From assembly GCA_029051835.1 (NCBI GenBank), contig JAIDKJ010000282.1, positions 1 to 5,632 of the forward strand: a DNA stretch of 5,632 nucleotides. Reading direction: 5' to 3'. The notes beneath the pieces were generated by a model. It searched no databases. It was not told the origin of the DNA and worked only from the letters and a program-made list of their open reading frames with translations. The translations under genes were made by a program, and so were the position numbers. How positions within the stretch are numbered: position 1 is the stretch's first letter; each line of letters starts with the position of its first letter. This stretch comes from Paramuribaculum sp. (GTDB taxonomy: Bacteria; Bacteroidota; Bacteroidia; Bacteroidales; Muribaculaceae). This document shows, one piece after another, positions 1 through 5,632 of the stretch.

Positions 1-769
1 GGGAGAATGCAAAGAGTTCCATCTCCTTTCCGCGCTTGCGGTGGGCGCGCTTCTTAGCCTCTTCGAGCATCACGAGATACTCCTCGAGCATCTTCTGCTT
101 GGGGAAGGTGATGCCATACACGCGGATGAGCTGCTCGCGCTTCTCGTCGCCGCGCCAGTATGCACCGGCGAGCGATGTGATCTTCACGGCTTTGATGGGA
201 GCCGTATTGGCGATATGCGGACCACGGCACAGGTCGGTAAAACCGCCCTGAGTGTATGTGGTGATATGTCCGTCCTCAAGCTCGCTGATAAGCTCGCACT
301 TGTAGGATTCGCCACGGTCGCCGAAAAGTTTCAGAGCGTCGGCCTTGCTTATGTCGGCTCTCACTATGGCATTCTTTTCCCTCGCAAGCTCGAGCATTTT
401 CTTCTCTATCTTGGGGAACTCGGAAGCTGTGATCTCGTTGCCGTTGGGATCGATGTCGTAATAGAATCCATTGTCGACAGCCGGTCCTATACCGAATTTC
501 ACACCCGGATACAATGCCTGAAGGGCTTCTGCCAGAAGGTGTGCCGAACTGTGCCAGAAGGCATGCTTGCCTTCGGGGTCATCCCACTTGAAGAGCTTTA
601 TCGTGGCGTCTTCATCAATGGGGCGTGTGATGTCCCATTCCTGACCGTTGACTGACGCGGCCAGAATGTCTTGTGCAAGCCTGGAGCTTATACTTTCGGC
701 AATGGCGAGAGGCGTCACGCCGGCTTCAAACTGCTTTACCGAATTATCGGGAAAAGTTATGTTTATCAT
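1..769 (-). CDS. thrS: Threonyl-tRNA synthetase, N-terminal part (runs off the left edge)
   Basis: This cytoplasmic class II synthetase attaches threonine to tRNA-Thr and edits mischarged Ser-tRNA-Thr. I translated the minus strand from the ATG at 769-767, which begins [14 protein letters not shown]. The frame stays open for 256 codons to the window edge, roughly 40% of the usual 640-650 residues. Residues 1-60 form the TGS domain. The editing domain follows, with its zinc-type ligands all present: H73 and H77 in HSSAH, and C181 and H185 in CRGPH. The visible part ends in the linker [14 protein letters not shown], just before the catalytic core, so class II motifs 1-3 lie outside the window. 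There is no Shine-Dalgarno sequence, as is usual in Bacteroidota. The start is supported by alignment with family N-termini and by a promoter about 37 nt upstream of it. In many bacteria infC-rpmI-rplT follow, but that side cannot be seen here. Confidence 0.97.
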   Translation of the reverse strand, partial: MINITFPDNSVKQFEAGVTPLAIAESISSRLAQDILAASVNGQEWDITRPIDEDATIKLFKWDDPEGKHAFWHSSAHLLAEALQALYPGVKFGIGPAVDNGFYYDIDPNGNEITASEFPKIEKKMLELAREKNAIVRADISKADALKLFGDRGESYKCELISELEDGHITTYTQGGFTDLCRGPHIANTAPIKAVKITSLAGAYWRGDEKREQLIRVYGITFPKQKMLEEYLVMLEEAKKRAHRKRGKEMELFAFS

Positions 770-812
770 ATTGTTTTGATGTACACGATTTGCTATAGCG
801 TGTTAACGGCTG

Positions 813-844
813 CAAAATTAATGAATATCCTCGTAATATTCAAA
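813..844 (-). promoter_or_regulatory. thrS promoter, Bacteroidota type
   Basis: On the minus strand a perfect -33 element TTTG (844-841) is followed after 20 nt by TAATTTTG (820-813), a full match to the TAnnTTTG -7 consensus of the Bacteroidota primary sigma factor. Transcription would start near 807, leaving a leader of about 37 nt before the thrS ATG. The promoter lies only about 30 nt past the rho stop codon, so thrS can be transcribed independently of rho. The motif match is seen in the sequence; activity is inferred. Confidence 0.75.
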
Positions 845-875
845 TCATTTCACACTGATGCGACATCCTGCATTC

Positions 876-2918
<2,043 letters not shown>

Positions 2919-2978
2919 AAATCTATTATATTCTGAAATGTAAGGGGAATTGTATTGCTTGTGAATGAATTGCGAAAC

Positions 2979-3026
2979 TTACCGGTGGATTTCAAACGCA
3001 CTGCACACACAGACACGTCTCAGCAT
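2979..3026 (-). other. Possible 15-codon upstream ORF in the rho leader
   Basis: Within the predicted rho leader an ATG at 3026-3024 opens a frame of 15 codons (MLRRVCVCSAFEIHR) ending in TAA at 2979, which is 60 nt before the rho ATG. It lies downstream of the C-rich stretch. Some enterobacterial rho leaders contain a small ORF, but this peptide matches nothing I recognise. A short ORF of this length is easily produced by chance, and there is no ribosome-binding signal to support it. Confidence 0.15.
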
Positions 3027-3054
3027 GATCACACTGACAATCCGGCGGAAGATC

Positions 3055-3110
3055 TACAAATGAGGAATAAATGAGGAGGGAGAGATGTGGATGATATTGC
3101 GGCGAATATT
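3055..3110 (-). promoter_or_regulatory. C-rich, G-poor stretch in the rho leader (candidate rut site)
   Basis: Counted on the transcript strand, positions 3100-3061 contain 16 C and only 1 G in 40 nt, with repeated YC dinucleotides (for example CATCTCTCCCTCCTC). This is the composition that Rho's primary RNA-binding site prefers. It lies about 30-80 nt downstream of the predicted start of transcription and about 140-190 nt before the rho ATG. In E. coli and other bacteria rho is repressed by Rho-dependent attenuation in its own leader, and the layout fits the same scheme. The composition is direct observation; the function is inferred. Confidence 0.5.
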
Positions 3111-3143
3111 ATGTTGAAAGGATTTTTCGCTCGTTTTCAAGCG

Positions 3144-3174
3144 CAAAATTAATCATTTCTCAATTAAAAACAAC
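3144..3174 (-). promoter_or_regulatory. rho promoter, Bacteroidota type
   Basis: On the minus strand GTTG (3174-3171, three of four matches to TTTG) is followed after 19 nt by TAATTTTG (3151-3144), a full match to TAnnTTTG. Transcription would begin near 3138, leaving an unusually long leader of about 219 nt before the rho ATG at 2918. No better promoter match was seen nearer the start codon. Confidence 0.6.
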
Positions 3175-3306
3175 TTGTTTGCACAAAATGTTCATAAAAA
3201 AACATACACCTGACCGTATAAATCTCAATCTAAGCCACTGCTTTATCACTCCTGCCCTGCTTCTGTCTGTCTGAAATCATCGGAATCAATCGTGTATGTA
3301 GTTTCC
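3175..3306. other. Intergenic spacer with no recognisable feature
   Basis: This AT-rich stretch of about 130 nt separates the tRNA terminator from the rho promoter. I found no ORF, no RNA gene and no convincing promoter on either strand. A weak hairpin (ATGTT and AACAT arms near 3188) is too short to call. Confidence 0.4.
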
Positions 3307-3347
3307 GATAAAATAAGAAAGCTTCGCGAATCAGATTCCGAAGCTTT
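3307..3347 (-). terminator. Intrinsic terminator of the tRNA-Met gene
   Basis: Read on the minus strand, arms AAAGCTTCG (3347-3339) and CGAAGCTTT (3326-3318) pair perfectly over 9 bp. GAAT and ATTC extend the stem by 4 bp past one bulged G, with a CTG loop. The stem is followed by the T-rich tail CTTATTTTATC (3317-3307). It begins 7 nt after the encoded CCA of the tRNA. No T-tract follows the hairpin on the plus strand, so it should act only on minus-strand transcription. It insulates rho from the tRNA transcript. Confidence 0.85.
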
Positions 3348-3354
3348 GACTTGA

Positions 3355-3431
3355 TGGTAGCGGGATCGAGAATTGAACTCGAGACCTCCGGGTTATGAAT
3401 CCGACGCTCTAACCAACTGAGCTATCCCGCC
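3355..3431 (-). tRNA. tRNA-Met (CAU anticodon), elongator type
   Basis: The gene is 77 nt with an encoded CCA end. The acceptor stem is GGCGGGA with TCCCGCT (one G1-U72 wobble) and the discriminator is A73. The D-stem is GCTC/GAGC, the anticodon loop TTCATAA has CAU at 3397-3395, and the T-stem TCGAG/CTCGA encloses TTCAATT. It lacks initiator marks: there is no 1-72 mismatch of the C-A kind, position 11-24 is C-G rather than A-U, and there is no complete run of three G-C pairs at 29-31/39-41. A CAU anticodon can also belong to tRNA-Ile2 modified to lysidine. However, the acceptor start GGC and G-C at 4-69 and 5-68 (C-G is expected for a TilS substrate) favour elongator Met. Pair 31-39 is an A-C mismatch. 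It appears to be a single-gene unit with its own promoter and terminator. Confidence 0.92.
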
Positions 3432-3449
3432 GTTTTGGCTTTGCGACTG

Positions 3450-3481
3450 CAAAATTACACTCAAAATTTCATTCCGCCAAA
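3450..3481 (-). promoter_or_regulatory. tRNA-Met promoter, Bacteroidota type
   Basis: On the minus strand TTTG (3481-3478) is separated by exactly 20 nt from TAATTTTG (3457-3450); both elements match the consensus fully. The start of transcription would be near 3444, about 13 nt before the mature 5' end of the tRNA, as expected for a tRNA unit with a short 5' leader removed by RNase P. Confidence 0.8.
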
Positions 3482-3496
3482 TTTTTCCATCACTTT

Positions 3497-3528
3497 TTTG
3501 ACATTAAATTTCATTCGCATTAATTTTC
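3497..3528 (+). promoter_or_regulatory. Promoter-like element without an obvious gene
   Basis: On the plus strand TTTG (3497-3500) is followed after 20 nt by TAATTTTC (3521-3528), one base short of TAnnTTTG because the final G is C. No gene starts nearby; the next coding start on this strand is 240 nt away. It could be a weak distal promoter for the kinase-fmt unit, a small-RNA promoter, or chance in an AT-rich region. Confidence 0.25.
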
Positions 3529-3690
3529 AGCCGTTTGCATCGCGCCCACTTTTATCAACTTCCTTGAATGCCGGCACTCTTTCATCAAATTCATGCGATA
3601 CGGTTACGGCTGAACTATGCATGGATCTGCCCTTTTATACAATTTTTAAGATAGCGTAAGCCATACATTGAATAATTTTCCTGACTTGCC

Positions 3691-3710
3691 TGTTGCATTA
3701 TATTGCAACA
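3691..3710. promoter_or_regulatory. Operator-like inverted repeat upstream of the ROK kinase
   Basis: The 7-bp arms TGTTGCA (3691-3697) and TGCAACA (3704-3710) are perfect reverse complements around a 6-nt AT-only centre (TTATAT). The repeat overlaps the putative -33 element and reaches into the spacer before the -7 box, where a bound dimeric repressor would block RNA polymerase. No regulator gene is in the window and the repeat matches no operator I can name with confidence. Confidence 0.45.
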
Positions 3711-3725
3711 AATTGCTTACCTTTG
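3692..3725 (+). promoter_or_regulatory. Promoter of the kinase-fmt unit
   Basis: TACCTTTG (3718-3725) matches the TAnnTTTG -7 consensus fully. The best -33 candidate is GTTG (3692-3695), with a spacer of 22 nt that is slightly long for this promoter class. Transcription would start near 3731, about 40 nt before the kinase ATG. The weaker spacing could make the promoter dependent on an activator or simply weak. Confidence 0.55.
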
Positions 3726-3770
3726 CTTCCAATAGACAACACCATTTACTGACTAATACCTATTCGACAA

Positions 3771-4901
3771 ATGTACAGCTTCGATAAAAGAGTAGTCATC
3801 ACTCTCGATGCAGGCGGCACCAACTTCGTTTTCGGCGCCATGCAGGCCAATAAATTCATCGTCGAGCCGGTGAGCATGCCCTCCAACGCTCACGATCTCG
3901 ACCTCTGCCTCTCCACCATGGTCAAAGGTTTCCGCGATGTCATAGCTAAGCTCGACCGCAAACCCGTAGCCATAAGTTTCGCATTCCCCGGACCGGCCGA
4001 CTACCCCAACGGCATTATCGGCGGATATCTCCCCAACTTCCCGTCGTTCCGCAACGGTGTGGCGCTCGGACCATTCCTTGAGGACATGTTCGGCATACCG
4101 GTGTTTATCAACAACGACGGCGACCTCTACGCATTCGGCGAGGCGCTCGGAGGAGCGCTGCCGGAGATCAACCGCCGGCTGGAAGAGGCCGGAAGCGCCA
4201 AACGCTACCGCAACCTCATAGGCTACACCTTCGGCACAGGCCTTGGCATAGGCATTGTGGTCGACAATAAGCTCAACCGCGGCGACAATTCATGCGTCGA
4301 AACATTCTGTCTGCGCAACAAGAAATATCCCGAAGCATTCGTCGAAGAGGGAGCATCGATCCGCGCAGTCAAGAGAGTCTACATGGAGCGCTCAGGCATA
4401 GTGGATCCTGACCTCACACCCAAGGACATCTGTGATATAGCCGACGGACTGCGCCCAGGCGATGCCAAAGCCGCACGCGGAGCCTTCGAGGAGCTCGGAG
4501 AAGTGGCCGGCGACGCTATGGCCACCGCCGTGACACTCATCGACGGCCTCGTAGTGATCGGTGGAGGCCTGACGGGAGCACACCGCTTCTTCATGCCTTC
4601 GCTGCTCAAGGAGATGCGTGGCAAGATCCACTCGCTCAAAGGAGAAGAACTCGACAGAGTGCAGATGAAAGTGTTTGATCTCGACGATCCCGAAGAATTC
4701 AGGCAATTTGCCTGCGGAGAGTCGAGGCCGCTGAATGTCTACGGCACCGACCGCACCATCACCTACGATCCGATGAAACGTATCGGAGTCATGATATCCA
4801 AGATCGGAGCAAGCAACGCCATCTCTATCGGAGCCTATGCCTTCGCGCTGTCGCAGATCGACAGTCAGAACCCCATGCCTGAAGTAAAAGTTTCGGAATG
4901 A
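3771..4901 (+). CDS. ROK-family sugar kinase, divergent, lacking the zinc motif
   Basis: This cytosolic protein of 376 residues is probably an ATP-dependent sugar kinase of the ROK family; the substrate is unknown. Visible motifs in order: phosphate-binding LDAGGTN (12-18), FPGPAD (72-77), NNDGD (114-118) with the likely catalytic base D116, the second phosphate loop TFGTGLGIG (153-161) and the adenosine-site motif VVIGGGLTGA (261-270). Standard ROK proteins of about 300 residues carry a GEIGH motif and a CxCGxxGCxE zinc site after the second phosphate loop. Here that place holds only C175 and C180 in NSCVETFC and no such histidine. Extra residues lie at about 127-147 and about 285-345. No DNA-binding N-terminal domain is present, so it is not a ROK repressor. 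The ATG at 3771 lies 12 residues before the phosphate-binding loop, as expected. Its stop overlaps the fmt start. An automatic label of glucokinase would be unproven. Confidence 0.88.
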   Translation: MYSFDKRVVITLDAGGTNFVFGAMQANKFIVEPVSMPSNAHDLDLCLSTMVKGFRDVIAKLDRKPVAISFAFPGPADYPNGIIGGYLPNFPSFRNGVALGPFLEDMFGIPVFINNDGDLYAFGEALGGALPEINRRLEEAGSAKRYRNLIGYTFGTGLGIGIVVDNKLNRGDNSCVETFCLRNKKYPEAFVEEGASIRAVKRVYMERSGIVDPDLTPKDICDIADGLRPGDAKAARGAFEELGEVAGDAMATAVTLIDGLVVIGGGLTGAHRFFMPSLLKEMRGKIHSLKGEELDRVQMKVFDLDDPEEFRQFACGESRPLNVYGTDRTITYDPMKRIGVMISKIGASNAISIGAYAFALSQIDSQNPMPEVKVSE

Positions 4902-5632
4902 ACAAAAAAGACCTGAAAATAGTATTTCTCGGCACTCCCGAGTTTGCAGTTGAAAGCCTCCGTCGACTTGTCGACGGGGGCTACAACATTGTTGGAGTCG
5001 TAACTATGCCCGACAAACCGGCCGGCAGAGGCCACCGTATGTTCCAGTCGCCGGTAAAACTGTTCGCAATCGAACACGGACTCAAAGTCATGCAGCCGGT
5101 GAAACTCAGCGACGAGTCATTTGTCGAAGAGTTGCGCGCGCTCGAAGCCGACCTGTTCGTAGTCATAGCGTTCAGGATGCTGCCGAGAGTCGTATGGCAG
5201 ATGCCGCCGTTGGGCACATTCAATCTTCACGCATCGCTGTTGCCGCGCTATCGCGGAGCCGCGCCGATCAACTGGGCCGTCATCAACGGCGACGACAAGA
5301 CCGGAGTCACCACTTTCTTCCTCAAACATGAGATAGACACCGGCGACATCATCGATCGCGAAGAGATAGCCATTTCACCCGATGAAAACGTAGGATCGGT
5401 CCACGACCGACTGATGGAACTCGGCGCCCGCCTGACTATCAAGACAGTCGACGCGATCATCGACGGCACCGTCAAACCCATGCCACAGAGCGCGATGAGC
5501 GCCGAAGAACCTACCGCCGCCCCTAAGATTTTCAAGGACACTTGTCATATCGACTGGAACAAGCCAGCACGCATGGTCCACAATCTCGTGCGCGGACTTT
5601 CGCCATACCCTGCCGCATGGACCGATATGGGC
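4898..5632 (+). CDS. fmt: Methionyl-tRNA formyltransferase, N-terminal part (runs off the right edge)
   Basis: Fmt transfers a formyl group from 10-formyl-tetrahydrofolate to the amino group of initiator Met-tRNA, the step that allows normal bacterial initiation. The frame is open for 245 codons to the window edge, about three quarters of the usual 310-325 residues. Residues 5-200 are the Rossmann-type formyltransferase domain, starting with KIVFLGTPEFA. The catalytic triad is complete: N109 and H111 in FNLHASLLPRYRGAAPI, and D147 in EIDTGDI. From about 205 the C-terminal tRNA-binding domain begins (CHIDW, then VRGLSPYPAAW at 231-241). The ATG at 4898 overlaps the kinase stop as ATGA and is the only start just before the conserved N-terminal strand. 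No Shine-Dalgarno sequence is visible, so the gene probably depends on coupling to the kinase for translation. Confidence 0.97.
   Translation, partial: MNKKDLKIVFLGTPEFAVESLRRLVDGGYNIVGVVTMPDKPAGRGHRMFQSPVKLFAIEHGLKVMQPVKLSDESFVEELRALEADLFVVIAFRMLPRVVWQMPPLGTFNLHASLLPRYRGAAPINWAVINGDDKTGVTTFFLKHEIDTGDIIDREEIAISPDENVGSVHDRLMELGARLTIKTVDAIIDGTVKPMPQSAMSAEEPTAAPKIFKDTCHIDWNKPARMVHNLVRGLSPYPAAWTDMG

Noticed and set aside
41..655. A 204-codon open frame on the plus strand opposite thrS
   Set aside because: The minus strand encodes conserved ThrS editing-domain motifs over the same bases. The plus frame matches nothing and looks like a shadow.
3355..3431. Reading the tRNA as initiator tRNA-fMet because fmt lies nearby
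   Set aside because: There is no initiator-type mismatch at 1-72, the D-stem has C11-G24, and the run of three G-C pairs in the anticodon stem is incomplete. The proximity to fmt looks coincidental.
3529..3611. Long-range pairing AGCCGT...ATCGC with GCGAT...ACGGCT as a structured RNA
   Set aside because: The two short helices are split by unequal internal loops and enclose about 50 nt without further pairing. The first arm would lie partly upstream of any transcript start given by the promoter-like element at 3497-3528.
3435..3659. A 74-codon open frame between the tRNA and the kinase
   Set aside because: It starts inside the tRNA-Met promoter region, its codon use is AT-driven, and the product shows no family features.

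Overview
The window reads as an ordinary housekeeping stretch of a Bacteroidota chromosome, most likely order Bacteroidales. The grounds are: promoters of the Bacteroidota type (TTTG, a spacer of about 20 nt, then TAnnTTTG), no Shine-Dalgarno sequence before any start, a Rho factor with a very long Q/N-rich insertion between its N-terminal helices and its RNA-binding domain, and the protein sequences themselves. A gut Muribaculaceae-like genome is plausible but cannot be proved from this stretch. I see no mobile element, CRISPR array, phage gene or defence system, and no convincing undescribed system.

Left part, minus strand: the 5' end of thrS (threonyl-tRNA synthetase, 256 codons visible, running off the left edge) has its own promoter just downstream of the rho stop codon. 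rho (680 aa, complete) lies upstream. Its predicted promoter gives a leader of roughly 219 nt that contains a C-rich, almost G-free stretch typical of a Rho loading site, so autoregulation by attenuation is likely. Upstream of that is a CAU-anticodon tRNA, best read as elongator tRNA-Met, with a close-fitting promoter and a strong intrinsic terminator 7 nt past its CCA end.

Right part, plus strand: after a divergent intergenic region of about 340 nt there is a two-gene unit, a divergent ROK-family sugar kinase followed by fmt (methionyl-tRNA formyltransferase, 245 codons visible, running off the right edge). They overlap by 4 nt (ATGA), so they are probably translationally coupled. The kinase promoter carries a 7-bp inverted repeat between its -33 and -7 elements, a candidate operator. 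The kinase has the nucleotide-binding and catalytic motifs of ROK proteins but lacks the usual zinc-binding cysteine cluster.

Four of the five genes serve translation or transcription: Thr-tRNA charging, transcription termination, Met-tRNA, and formylation of initiator Met-tRNA. The kinase is the one gene whose substrate is unknown. The points most worth a second look are the rho leader, the Rho disordered region with AT-hook-like motifs, the operator-like palindrome, and the zinc-less ROK kinase.
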